A stretch of 64,000 bases of DNA, taken from contig JAFDVS010000114.1 of assembly GCA_018268935.1 (NCBI GenBank), positions 103,114-167,113 on the forward strand. The letters are read 5' to 3'. Below, one piece after another: positions 8,564 through 17,071 of the stretch (its first letter is position 1; every line of letters starts with the position of its first letter). Origin of the DNA: Acidobacteriota bacterium. GTDB taxonomy: Bacteria; Acidobacteriota; Terriglobia; Bryobacterales; Bryobacteraceae. Position numbers and translations under genes: made by a program. The notes under the pieces were generated by a model. The model saw only the letters and a list, made by a program, of their open reading frames with translations. It was not told the origin of the DNA and did not search any database.

Positions 8564-10426
8564 ATGCTTCAAGATCTCGACCTCGTATCGGTACAAGAGG
8601 TCCGTACCAAAGTCGATAAAGCTCATGCTGCGTTCCAGCAGTTCCGCGGGTTCTCGCAGGAACAGGTCGATGCCATCGTCGAATCGATGGCAGCCGCCGG
8701 GCGCGCCAATGCCCGCCGTCTGGCCGAGATGGCCGTGGACGAAACAGGCATGGGCAATGTCGAAAGTAAGGTGGCGAAGAACCTCCTTTGCGCCGATTTG
8801 CTCCCTCGCCGCATCCGCGGGATGAAGACCATCGGCCTGATCCGCAGGAACGAGGAAGAGAAAGTCATTGAGATTGCCGAGCCCGTTGGTGTTGTTGCCG
8901 CGATCTTGCCGACGACGAATCCAACTTCTACTGCGATCTACAAGAGTATTGTTTCGTTGAAATCAGGCAATGCCGTTGTGCACAGCCCACACCCTCGGGC
9001 CAAGGGCTGCACTTGCGCGACGATTGATCTGATGCTGCAGGCCGCTGTTTCGGCGGGTGCTCCGCCTGACCTGATCCAGTGCATCAACAATGCTTCCATG
9101 GAAGGTACAAACGCCCTGATGCGGCATCCGCGCACCAGCGTGATCCTCTCAACAGGCGGAAGCGGCATTGTACGCGCGGCGTACTCGAGCGGCAAGCCTG
9201 CGTTTGGCGTGGGGCCGGGCAATGTTCCGGTTCTGATTGACGAATCGGCCGATATCGCCACGGCCGTCAAGAAGGTAGTGGAAGGCAAGTCCTTCGACTA
9301 CGGAACAGTCTGCTCCAGTGAGCAGACGATCGTGGCGCCCCTCAGCATTAAGGAAAAAATCCTCGCGGAATTGCGTAGGCATAACGCTTTCTTCGCCAAC
9401 GACGAACAGGCGAAGGCGCTGACCCGCGTGCTGCTCAATGAAAAGCTGATCGTAACGGCGGAGTGCGTGGGCCAATCCCCTCAGTCAATCGGCAAGATAG
9501 CGGGCTTTGCTGTTCCTGCCGATGCGCCGATCATCGTGGCCGAGATTCACGGCGTAGGCAAGCAGCATCCCCTGTCGGCGGAAAAACTGTCTCCCGTGCT
9601 CGCGGTGTATTTCGTGAAGGACTTCGCTGCCGCGGTCGATGCCTGCGAAGGCATTCTGAAATTCGGCGGCCTTGGGCATACCTGCGTCATTCACGCCACC
9701 GATGAATCCCGCATTCTCGAATACGGTCGGCGCATGCCTGCCTTCCGCGTGCTCGTGAATACACCCTCGCCGCAAGGCTCCACGGGCATCACAACGAACG
9801 TGCTCCCTTCCATGACGCTCGGTTGCGGCGCCATGGCTGGCAACATTACTTCAGACAACGTTGGGCCAATGCACCTGCTGAATATCAAGCGGATCGCCTA
9901 TGCAGTGCGGACACCCGCGGAGGCGTTCCCGGACTCTGCAGCGAGCGCTCCGGCGAGTGTAGCCCATGGCGCAGTGGTTTCCGCGGTAGAACGATTCTTG
10001 GCGAGCCGGGGTGTAAAGACCGTGGCCGCCGCGCCACCACCGGTTGCGAGGCCCGTGGCTGTGGACTCGCACACGGTGGCGGCGTCAGTGGTCGATCGCT
10101 TTCTGAACCAACGTAGTGTGGCGCCCGCGCCTGCCGTGAGTTCGACTTGTGGTTGCGCGGCGAAGCCGGTGGCAGCGAAACCGTGTGGCGCCACTTGCGC
10201 CTGCTCCGCGAAACCCGCTGAGCCTGCGACTGCGCCGGCTCCTCCCCCGCCTCCGCAAAAGCCTGCCGAGCCCCCCGTCCAGGTGACCGACTTCGTTTGC
10301 GAAAACGATGTGCGCGATGCGTTGCGGCAAGCCCGTAAGATTTTCATCGGCCCGAAGACCATCGTCACTCCCGCCGCCCGCGAGTTGGCCAACCAGCATG
10401 ACATCCTTGTAGTAGCCAGGCGTTAA
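8564..10426 (+). CDS. CoA-acylating aldehyde dehydrogenase with encapsulation-peptide tail
   Basis: Converts an aldehyde plus CoA and NAD+ to acyl-CoA, the signature core enzyme of aldehyde-processing microcompartments. 620 residues: the catalytic part occupies about 1-450, against about 460 for stand-alone relatives. Catalytic Cys250 is in FDYGTVCSSEQ, an AdhE-like motif; nucleotide-binding segments include LPTTNP and GVGPGN. The tail is unusual. Two amphipathic helices resemble encapsulation peptides (about 467-483 with VVSAVERFLASRG, and 503-517 with VAASVVDRFLNQR). A Cys cluster follows at 529, 531, 541, 545 and 547, then a proline linker. The last 45-residue module has KIFIGPKTIVTPAARELA, which resembles the N termini of EutQ and EutT. 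The next gene begins immediately after the stop. Confidence 0.93.
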   Translation: MLQDLDLVSVQEVRTKVDKAHAAFQQFRGFSQEQVDAIVESMAAAGRANARRLAEMAVDETGMGNVESKVAKNLLCADLLPRRIRGMKTIGLIRRNEEEKVIEIAEPVGVVAAILPTTNPTSTAIYKSIVSLKSGNAVVHSPHPRAKGCTCATIDLMLQAAVSAGAPPDLIQCINNASMEGTNALMRHPRTSVILSTGGSGIVRAAYSSGKPAFGVGPGNVPVLIDESADIATAVKKVVEGKSFDYGTVCSSEQTIVAPLSIKEKILAELRRHNAFFANDEQAKALTRVLLNEKLIVTAECVGQSPQSIGKIAGFAVPADAPIIVAEIHGVGKQHPLSAEKLSPVLAVYFVKDFAAAVDACEGILKFGGLGHTCVIHATDESRILEYGRRMPAFRVLVNTPSPQGSTGITTNVLPSMTLGCGAMAGNITSDNVGPMHLLNIKRIAYAVRTPAEAFPDSAASAPASVAHGAVVSAVERFLASRGVKTVAAAPPPVARPVAVDSHTVAASVVDRFLNQRSVAPAPAVSSTCGCAAKPVAAKPCGATCACSAKPAEPATAPAPPPPPQKPAEPPVQVTDFVCENDVRDALRQARKIFIGPKTIVTPAARELANQHDILVVARR

Positions 10427-10924
10427 ATGAAGCCAAATCTCGATACTTTGAAGCGTGAAATTCCGGATTATCTACAGTCCAAGGGAATGGCCCTCTTTCA
10501 GGGGTTTGTCAATGAACTCCATGAACAGAAGCTGGTCTTCTGGGACGTGGAAAAGGAAACGGACTATCGTGCGTTTGTGGAATGCGCCGTGCGCGCCGGC
10601 GTGAAGCTGATGGTATACAACTACCGCAACTTCCAGCGCGAAATGGTGGACGATGCGATTGAACGCATCGCCGATTGTGACCTGCCCCGGGAAGAGATGC
10701 GGGCCATGGAGCGCCGCCTCAAGGAACTGCGTCCCTTCGATGGATTCACCTGCGCGGTAGAATTGCTGTTCGAATACCAGAACCGCATCTACGTGTTCGA
10801 TATGCGCACGGAATGGTACGAGGAACTCCTCGATCTGCTGGACCAGATCGATATGGCTGGACCCGTCGACGAGATACCCGACGAGGACGATGAGGAGATG
10901 GGTGGGTACTTCTCCCGCAACTAG
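10427..10924 (+). CDS. Unknown 165-residue protein in the microcompartment operon
   Basis: Not recognised. The ATG follows the dehydrogenase stop codon with no gap, and recJ begins four bases after its own stop, so translation is probably coupled. The protein is mixed alpha/beta with no signal peptide or membrane segment. Visible features are an N-terminal helix (LKREIPDYLQSKGMALFQGF), a hydrophobic-aromatic core with LMVYNYRNF and AVELLFEYQNRIYVFDMRTEWYEEL, and a very acidic C terminus (EIPDEDDEEMGG). There are two cysteines, at about 64 and 106. Position points either to a microcompartment accessory role or to a housekeeping protein sharing recJ's transcript; the sequence does not decide. 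Confidence 0.7.
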   Translation: MKPNLDTLKREIPDYLQSKGMALFQGFVNELHEQKLVFWDVEKETDYRAFVECAVRAGVKLMVYNYRNFQREMVDDAIERIADCDLPREEMRAMERRLKELRPFDGFTCAVELLFEYQNRIYVFDMRTEWYEELLDLLDQIDMAGPVDEIPDEDDEEMGGYFSRN

Positions 10925-10928
10925 CCGT

Positions 10929-12668
10929 ATGGGGCGCAAGCCCGCACGGTGGATCGTACCCCAACACGACGCGCAACAGGTTCGCATCTTAACAAATGCT
11001 TTGGGAATCGCCGCTCCTGCGGCACGCGTGCTGCTCAATCGAGGGTACGCTGAGCCCGATGCCGCACGGCGTTTTCTCCGTCCGGATATCAGCGATTTGA
11101 ACGATCCGTTTCTGCTCGCCGACATGGAGCCGGCCGCGGAACGCTTGCGGCTGGCCATTGAGCGCAAGGAGTCCATCCTCCTTTATGGCGACTACGACGT
11201 GGACGGCACGTGCTCCATCGTCGTGTTGGGCAAAGCGATTGAACTTGCCGGCGGCACTGCGCGCTTCCACATCCCGCACCGTTTGAAAGACGGCTACGGA
11301 ATGCGTAGCGAGGTGATCGACAAGGCGGTGGCGGAAGGTGTGAGCCTGGTGATCAGCGTGGATACCGGCATTCGTGCCGCTGCCGTGGTGGCCCACGCGC
11401 GGACGCTGGGCCTGGATGTGATCATCACAGATCACCATTTGCCCGAAGAAGAAATTCCACCCGCGCTGGCGGTGTTGAATCCGAACCGTGCGGATTGCCC
11501 TTATCCCGACAAGAATCTGTGCGGAGCGGGAGTGACTTTCAAGCTGGTGCAGGCCCTCATGCGCAAGCTGGGCTGGCCACAGGAGCGCGTGCGCAAGCTG
11601 GAAGAGTCGTTTCTCAAAATTGTGGCGCTCGCAACCGTCGCCGATGTGGTGCCCCTGCAGGCGGAGAATCGCATCATCGTGAAGCACGGACTAAGCGGAC
11701 TGCGCAGCGTCCGCAACACCGGGCTGCGCGCCTTGTTGAAGGTGAGTGGGTTTGAAGACGGCTCCGCTCCATCGGCAGGACAGGTGGCCTTTCGCATTGC
11801 GCCGCGGATCAACGCCGCGGGACGCATGGCCCACGCCGAGGAAGTGATCACACTGTTCACTACCTCCGATGAAGCGAAAGCACATGAGATCGCATCGAAG
11901 CTGCATGATCTGAACGCCGAGCGTCAGCAGACTGAGGCGGAGATCGTTGCCGCGGTGCTGGAAGAATGTGTCACCACCCCCGTGACCGACGAAATGGCGG
12001 CACTCGTGTTCTGTGGAAAGAACTGGCATCGCGGAGTCTTGGGGATTGTAGCGAGCCGGTTGGTGGAACGGTTCTGCCGCCCGGTGCTGGTGCTGAGTGA
12101 GGAGGAAGGTGAGGCTTCCGGTTCGGGGCGAAGCATCGCGCCATTTCATCTCTTGGATGCCCTCGAGTCCATGCGCGATCTGTTCAACCGGTTTGGCGGG
12201 CACCGCATGGCCGCCGGTGTGACCCTGGATGCTGGGCGGTTGGCCGAGTTCCAGCAGCGCTTCAATGCTTACGCACTGGAGCGGCTGACGCCTGAGGATT
12301 TTCGCCCCCATATCGAGGTGGATGCGGCACTCGGCTTGGATGAATTGAACGATGCGAGCGTGGCGGAGGTGCTGTCACTCGCACCATTCGGGGCGGGGAA
12401 TCCAGCGCCGCAGTTTGCCCTCTATGACGCGGAGGTGGTGGGACCGCCATCCGTGTTTGCGGAAAAGCATCTGCGGTTGCGATTGCGGCAGAACGGACGG
12501 TTCCTGCAGGTGAAGGCATGGCACGCCGCGGCATGTATTGATGAACTGCAGGCTGGTGCGCGTCTGGATGTCATTCTGACCTTGGAGGAGGATGCGTATT
12601 CGGCTTCGCGTGGCTACGCGCCCTGGAGCGCTCAACTGCGCGATTGGCGCCCGCACGGAATAGAATAG
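10929..12668 (+). CDS. recJ: Single-stranded-DNA-specific exonuclease RecJ
   Basis: 5'-3' single-strand DNA exonuclease for recombination and mismatch repair, cytoplasmic. 579 residues from the ATG at 10929, which lies four bases after the preceding stop; upstream in-frame codons overlap that gene and were not chosen. DHH-family motifs in order: LLYGDYDVDGTCS (motif I), VISVDTGI (II), IITDHH (III, the DHH signature), the NLCGAGVTFKL helix, then in the DHHA1 half GVLGIVASRL, ASGSGRSI and FGGHRMAAGVTL. The C-terminal OB-type segment (about 470-570) is present. Length and motif set fit a complete, active RecJ. Confidence 0.96.
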   Translation: MGRKPARWIVPQHDAQQVRILTNALGIAAPAARVLLNRGYAEPDAARRFLRPDISDLNDPFLLADMEPAAERLRLAIERKESILLYGDYDVDGTCSIVVLGKAIELAGGTARFHIPHRLKDGYGMRSEVIDKAVAEGVSLVISVDTGIRAAAVVAHARTLGLDVIITDHHLPEEEIPPALAVLNPNRADCPYPDKNLCGAGVTFKLVQALMRKLGWPQERVRKLEESFLKIVALATVADVVPLQAENRIIVKHGLSGLRSVRNTGLRALLKVSGFEDGSAPSAGQVAFRIAPRINAAGRMAHAEEVITLFTTSDEAKAHEIASKLHDLNAERQQTEAEIVAAVLEECVTTPVTDEMAALVFCGKNWHRGVLGIVASRLVERFCRPVLVLSEEEGEASGSGRSIAPFHLLDALESMRDLFNRFGGHRMAAGVTLDAGRLAEFQQRFNAYALERLTPEDFRPHIEVDAALGLDELNDASVAEVLSLAPFGAGNPAPQFALYDAEVVGPPSVFAEKHLRLRLRQNGRFLQVKAWHAAACIDELQAGARLDVILTLEEDAYSASRGYAPWSAQLRDWRPHGIE

Positions 12669-12673
12669 AGGGA
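12661..12673 (+). promoter_or_regulatory. TAGAATAGAGGGA element before the DUF1501 gene
   Basis: A 13-base string that combines a -10-like TAGAAT with a purine-rich GAGGGA; it ends four bases before the ATG at 12678. The identical 13-mer occurs at 38058-38070 before the ABC exporter operon. The GAGGGA part can serve as ribosome binding site here. The promoter role is inferred. Confidence 0.35.
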
Positions 12674-12677
12674 CGCT

Positions 12678-14039
12678 ATGAATCGACGCACTGCCCTCCG
12701 TTCTTTGTTCGGCGCATCGACTCTGCTCCCTGCCGTGTTGTCTGATTTGTCGGCGGCTACGGATGGTGCCAATCCCCTGGCGTCTCGGGCGCCGCATTTC
12801 CCTTCGAAAGCGAAACGGGTCATTTTCCTGTATCTGACCGGCGGGATGTCGCACGTCGATTCATTCGACTACAAGCCCAGGCTGGCAGCCGATCATGGCA
12901 AGACGGTCAGCGCCGGGCGCAACGGCAAGGGCCATCTCTTTGCCCCAAAATGGGAGTTCAAACCGAGGGGCCAATCGGGATTGATGATCAGTGAGTTGTT
13001 TCCCAATATTGCTTCGTGCGCCGACGATCTTTGTCTCATTCGTTCCATGCGGAATGATCACAACGATCACTTCGAGGCGACCTTAGGGATCCATACCGGA
13101 TCGGTGACCTTTGCGCGTCCCAGCTTTGGAGCGTGGGTCAGTTACGGGCTGGGAACGGAGAATCAGAATCTGCCGAGCTTCGTCGTGCTGGCGCCCGAGT
13201 TGCCTTACGCCGGCGGCCAGAACTGGGCGAGTGATTTCTTGCCTGGCTGTCACCAGGGCACTCGCATTGTCCCGGGTTCGGAGCCGATTCCGAACATGCA
13301 CCGCAGAGCCGTATCGCCGGAACTGCAACACATGGAGTTGGGGCTTCTGGACTATTTCAATGAACGGCATCGAGCCCTGCGTGCGGACGATCCAGCGCTG
13401 GCGGCGCGCATCAAATCGTTTGAAACGGCGTATGGAATGCAAATGGAAGCACCCGATATCTTCGATCTGTCGCGGGAACCGGATAGCGTTCTGACCATGT
13501 ACGGTTTGGAGCGCGGATCGACGAAGGGTTTTGCCTGGCAGTGTTTGGTGGCGCGGCGAATGGCCGAGCGCGGTGTGCGCTTCATTGAGTTGATCGACAC
13601 CGGCGCATCGCGCAACTGGGATGCTCATGGCGACATGGAGACCCACGTGCCGCTGGCGAAGAATGTCGATCAACCCGTGGCCGCCCTATTGAAGGACTTG
13701 AAGTCTCGCGGGATGCTCGATGAGACGCTGCTGGTGTTCACCACCGAGTTCGGGCGTACGCCGTTCCGTTCTGATCCCAATAACAAAGGACGCGAGCATC
13801 ATTGCTATGCGTTCAGCTCGTGGATCGCCGGCGCCGGCACTCGGCCTGGAACCTCGTACGGCGAAAGCGATGATTATGGCATCGCGGTGGCGAAAGACGA
13901 AGCGCACCTGCACGACTTCCATGCCACGCTGCTGCACCTGCTGGGCTTTGAACATACACGGCTCACCTTCCGGCATGCGGGCCGCGATTTCCGGCTCACC
14001 GACATCGCGGGTAAAGTGATTCCGGGGCTTGTTGCCTGA
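12678..14039 (+). CDS. DUF1501 exported protein (alkaline-phosphatase-like superfamily)
   Basis: 453-residue protein of the DUF1501 family, which is abundant in Planctomycetes and Acidobacteria and has the alkaline phosphatase/sulfatase fold; its substrate is not established. The N terminus starts NRRTALRSLFGAS, a twin-arginine-like signal. Family motifs follow: VIFLYLTGGMSHVDSFDYKP near 50-70, SELFPNIA, SMRNDHNDHFEATLGIHTGS, WDAHGDMETH and LLVFTTEFGRTPF near the C-terminal third, then GREHHCYAFSSWIAG. The Asp and His residues in these motifs correspond to metal ligands in related folds. Its last base overlaps the start codon of the OsmC gene. DUF1501 genes are often paired with a DUF1800 or DUF1553 gene; none is here. 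Confidence 0.88.
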   Translation: MNRRTALRSLFGASTLLPAVLSDLSAATDGANPLASRAPHFPSKAKRVIFLYLTGGMSHVDSFDYKPRLAADHGKTVSAGRNGKGHLFAPKWEFKPRGQSGLMISELFPNIASCADDLCLIRSMRNDHNDHFEATLGIHTGSVTFARPSFGAWVSYGLGTENQNLPSFVVLAPELPYAGGQNWASDFLPGCHQGTRIVPGSEPIPNMHRRAVSPELQHMELGLLDYFNERHRALRADDPALAARIKSFETAYGMQMEAPDIFDLSREPDSVLTMYGLERGSTKGFAWQCLVARRMAERGVRFIELIDTGASRNWDAHGDMETHVPLAKNVDQPVAALLKDLKSRGMLDETLLVFTTEFGRTPFRSDPNNKGREHHCYAFSSWIAGAGTRPGTSYGESDDYGIAVAKDEAHLHDFHATLLHLLGFEHTRLTFRHAGRDFRLTDIAGKVIPGLVA

Positions 14040-14509
14040 TGGCCAAGGAACACAGCTACTCGATTACAGTGGAGTGGACCGGAAACCTCGGCGAGGGAAC
14101 GAAGGATTACCGGGCCTACAGCAGAAATCACGAAATCCGCGGGAACGGTAAGACGCTGCCGGGTTCTTCGGATCCCTCGTTTCGCGGGGATCCGGCCAGG
14201 TTCAATCCCGAAGAGTTGCTCGTCTCGACGTTGAGCTCATGCCATATGCTTTGGGTGCTGCATCTCTGCGCGGAGGCGGGCATCGTGGTGACCGGCTATC
14301 AGGATGAAGCATCAGGCGCCATGCGGGAGAATGCGGATGGGTCCGGCGAGTTCATCGAAGTGACGCTGCGGCCCAGGATGACCATTACGGATTTCACCCG
14401 AATCATGGACGCGATGGCGGTGCACGACAAAGCGCACGAGCTATGCTTTATTGCCCGCAGCGTGAAGTTTCCCGTCCACCACGAGCCGGTGATCGTACCG
14501 GAAGACTAA
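14039..14509 (+). CDS. OsmC/Ohr-family peroxide reductase
   Basis: Thiol-dependent peroxidase of the OsmC family, which detoxifies organic hydroperoxides in the cytoplasm. 156 residues, standard size. The two redox cysteines are Cys68 in TLSSCHMLWVLHL and Cys136 in AHELCFIARSV, with the usual long spacing. The N-terminal beta-sheet and FNPEELLVSTLSSC motif are also typical. The ATG overlaps the preceding stop (TGATG). The 3' end overlaps the convergent dehydratase gene by four bases. OsmC and Ohr subgroups cannot be separated with confidence by eye; the HDKAHELC spacing favours the OsmC-like group. Confidence 0.9.
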   Translation: MAKEHSYSITVEWTGNLGEGTKDYRAYSRNHEIRGNGKTLPGSSDPSFRGDPARFNPEELLVSTLSSCHMLWVLHLCAEAGIVVTGYQDEASGAMRENADGSGEFIEVTLRPRMTITDFTRIMDAMAVHDKAHELCFIARSVKFPVHHEPVIVPED

Positions 14510-15663
14510 AGTTCCCGAAACAATTCCCAGAGATTTTGTTTTAACTCGACTCCGATTCCGGGAGCCTCGGGAAGTCTCACCCGTCCGTTGACAACCGGGT
14601 AGCCATCGGCGAAACCGCCGAACGGTTGGAAGACGCCCGGGTACGATTCGTTGCCGTGCAGGCCCATTCCCGCCGCCACATGGAGGGCCAGTTGATGGCC
14701 GCCGTGGGGAATGCAGCGGCGGGAGGACCAACCGTGCGACGCGAGCATTTGCTGGATGCGCGCGTACTCGACAATGCCGTAGCTGAGGGCTGGGTCAAAC
14801 TGCAGATAATCGCGATCCTTGACCAACCCGCCGTAACGGATGATGTTCAAAGCGTCTGGTAGAGAGAAGATATTCTCACCCGTCGCGACAGGATTCTTCG
14901 AAGCTTGCGCAACCTCCCGATGAATCTCGTAGTCGAGCGGCTCGCACGGCTCTTCATACCATTTGAGTGAGTAAGCATTGAGGGCTTCGGCGTATGCCAG
15001 GGCAGTGTCCCGGTCAAAGCGGCCGTTGGCGTCAACCGCCAGATCCTGGCCCGGCTCGAGAATCCCAAGCACGGCTTCGATACGCTTCAAATCGTCCGCC
15101 AGCGCTGCACCGCCAATCTTGATCTTGACGGTGGAGTATCCCAGATCGAGATAACCGCGCATCTCATCAAGCAGCCCCTCGATCTCTTTGCCGGGGTAGT
15201 AGTAACCGCCGGCCGCGTAAACATAGGTGTCCGTGTCATAGACGCCGTTGTGGAAGCGCTCCGCCAGCACCCGGTAAAGCGGCTTCTCTTCCACTTTCGC
15301 CACTGCGTCCCAGAGAGCCATATCGAGGACCCCGACCGCCACGGATCGTTCGCCGTGGCCGCCGGGCTTCTCGTTAGTCATCATGACCTTCCATGCCTTG
15401 GCCGGATCAATAACACCGTTGGCGTCGACAAGCGAGGTGGGGTCCGCCTTTAGCAGCCGGGGAATCATGCGATCGCGCATGAGGCCGCTTTGCGAGTACC
15501 GGCCGTTTGAATTGAAGCCGTATCCAATAACCGGCCTCCCGTTTCGAATGACGTCGGTATGAATCGCGACGGCGGAGGCTGTCATTTCAGCGAAGCTGAT
15601 ATAGGCGTTGCGGATCTCGGAACGGATGGGCGCAACAACGTCGTGGATCTTGACGATTCGCAT
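14506..15663 (-). CDS. tarD: D(-)-tartrate dehydratase-like enolase-superfamily enzyme
   Basis: Member of the mandelate racemase subgroup of the enolase superfamily; the nearest characterised relative I recall is the D(-)-tartrate dehydratase of Bradyrhizobium, which makes oxaloacetate. 385 residues. The catalytic pattern is complete and offset by two from that enzyme: Lys182 in VKIKIGG, metal ligands Asp211 (VDANGRF), Glu237 (WYEEP) and Glu263 (ATGENIF), and His320 in RCIPHGGHQ. Other shared stretches are IRNAYI, GYGFNSNGRY and EKPGGHGERSVAVG. Last gene of a minus-strand trio with a sulfatase and a beta-hydroxyacid dehydrogenase, 7 bases after the sulfatase. The close motif match makes tartrate or a related diacid the likely substrate. 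Confidence 0.85.
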   Translation of the reverse strand: MRIVKIHDVVAPIRSEIRNAYISFAEMTASAVAIHTDVIRNGRPVIGYGFNSNGRYSQSGLMRDRMIPRLLKADPTSLVDANGVIDPAKAWKVMMTNEKPGGHGERSVAVGVLDMALWDAVAKVEEKPLYRVLAERFHNGVYDTDTYVYAAGGYYYPGKEIEGLLDEMRGYLDLGYSTVKIKIGGAALADDLKRIEAVLGILEPGQDLAVDANGRFDRDTALAYAEALNAYSLKWYEEPCEPLDYEIHREVAQASKNPVATGENIFSLPDALNIIRYGGLVKDRDYLQFDPALSYGIVEYARIQQMLASHGWSSRRCIPHGGHQLALHVAAGMGLHGNESYPGVFQPFGGFADGYPVVNGRVRLPEAPGIGVELKQNLWELFREL

Positions 15664-15670
15664 GATTTCC

Positions 15671-17071
15671 TTATTTCGGCAGGGCCGCGCGCCAGCCCTT
15701 TTGCAGTTGTTCCTTCAGTTGCTTTTCGAGCGCGGCGTACCTCGGCAGGCCGGCGAGATTCTCGAGTTCATCCGGGTCGCGCTGGCAATCAAAGAGTTCG
15801 ACACCGCGCTTGCCTTCATCCCATTCCGTGTAGCGGTATCGCTCGGTACGCAGAGTCTTTCCGGTGAACAGGATCTGCTGTGGCGCCGGGCCCGGGGTCG
15901 CCGCGCGTCCGACCATAGTGAATGCAGCCTGCTTCCAGGCCTGCTGCGGCTTGTCGAGTAACGGCACAAAGCTTGTGCCCTCTAAACCCGCGGGCAGGGC
16001 TTGGCCGCATACCTCAGCCAGGGTGGGATACAGATCCACCAGTTCCACAAGCCGTGCGGAGCGTTGCCCCATCCCTTTGCGCTGCGGTGCGTAGACGATG
16101 AGCGGGACGCGCGCCGAAGCCTCGTAGAGAGATTGCTTATGCCAAAGACCGCCATGATCGCCAAGGTGATAGCCGTGATCGCCGAAGAAAACGACAATCG
16201 TGTTGTCCCAGAGTTGCAATCGGTCCATCGCCGACAGCAGCACACCGAACTGCGCATCCATGAAGCTGACGCATGCATAGTAGGCGCGGAGGTAATCGCG
16301 CACGGTGGAATCGGGCAAAGGCGTGGCCAGCGGTTCGTAGTTATATGAGGCCGGCGGCATCTTCTGGATGTGTGAGGGCGGCGTCGACGGAAGCGGAATG
16401 CGCGCCGGATCGTAGAGATCGAAGTATTTTTGCGGAGCGGAGTACGGCGAGTGTGGGCGCCGGAAGCCCGCGGCAACGAAGAACGGTTTGCCGGCATTCA
16501 CGGCCTTCTCCATGTAGTTGACCGCAGTGCGGGCGAAGATGCCATCCGGGGTCTCTTCGTCTTTCTGATTTGTTGCGGACCAGGCGAAGGAATGGCCGCG
16601 CGGACCCGGTATTTTGCCCTCCTTCACGATGGTATGGGCAGGACTCTGCTTATCTGTGTCGCGTGTCTCTTCATCCCAGGAACGCGGATCTTCGGCGTGA
16701 TTGCCGGTGTGGTAAATCTTCCCTGCGTGCGCCGTGAAGTATCCTGCTTTGCGGAAGTGCTCAGGGAGAAACACAGCCTCGCCGAGAAATTCACGGGTGG
16801 GAGTCTGGAGATTGAGCACGCGCGTCGTTTCGGGTCTGCGTCCGCTGAGCAGGGAAGTGCGCGAAGGTTGGCACAGCGGGAACTGGCAATAGGCGCGATC
16901 GAAAACCATGGCGCGGCGCGCGAAACGGTCGAGGTGCGGCGTTTGGACGATGGGATGGCCGTAGCAGCCAAGGGCGGTGTTCTGATCATCGGCAGCGACG
17001 AACAGAACGTTCTTGCGCGTGCCTGCGGCGAGCAGCGGCAGAGAAGAAAGTAGAGAGCGCCGGGTCAGCAT
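15671..17071 (-). CDS. Sulfatase, iduronate-2-sulfatase-like
   Basis: Type I sulfatase expected to remove sulfate esters from sulfated sugars outside the cytoplasm. 466 residues. A short Arg-rich signal (MLTRRSLLSSLPLLAAG) precedes the core. The metal site begins NVLFVAADDQN; the formylglycine motif is Cys67-Gln-Pro-Ser-Arg71 followed by TSLLSGRRP. Later ligands are in VVFFGDHGYHLGDHG and WHKQSLYE. The RPHSPY and KYFDLYDP segments fit the iduronate-sulfatase group. Conversion of Cys67 needs a formylglycine-generating enzyme or anSME, not present in this window. The start overlaps the end of the upstream dehydrogenase gene by 7 bases, so the genes are co-transcribed. Confidence 0.92.
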   Translation of the reverse strand: MLTRRSLLSSLPLLAAGTRKNVLFVAADDQNTALGCYGHPIVQTPHLDRFARRAMVFDRAYCQFPLCQPSRTSLLSGRRPETTRVLNLQTPTREFLGEAVFLPEHFRKAGYFTAHAGKIYHTGNHAEDPRSWDEETRDTDKQSPAHTIVKEGKIPGPRGHSFAWSATNQKDEETPDGIFARTAVNYMEKAVNAGKPFFVAAGFRRPHSPYSAPQKYFDLYDPARIPLPSTPPSHIQKMPPASYNYEPLATPLPDSTVRDYLRAYYACVSFMDAQFGVLLSAMDRLQLWDNTIVVFFGDHGYHLGDHGGLWHKQSLYEASARVPLIVYAPQRKGMGQRSARLVELVDLYPTLAEVCGQALPAGLEGTSFVPLLDKPQQAWKQAAFTMVGRAATPGPAPQQILFTGKTLRTERYRYTEWDEGKRGVELFDCQRDPDELENLAGLPRYAALEKQLKEQLQKGWRAALPK

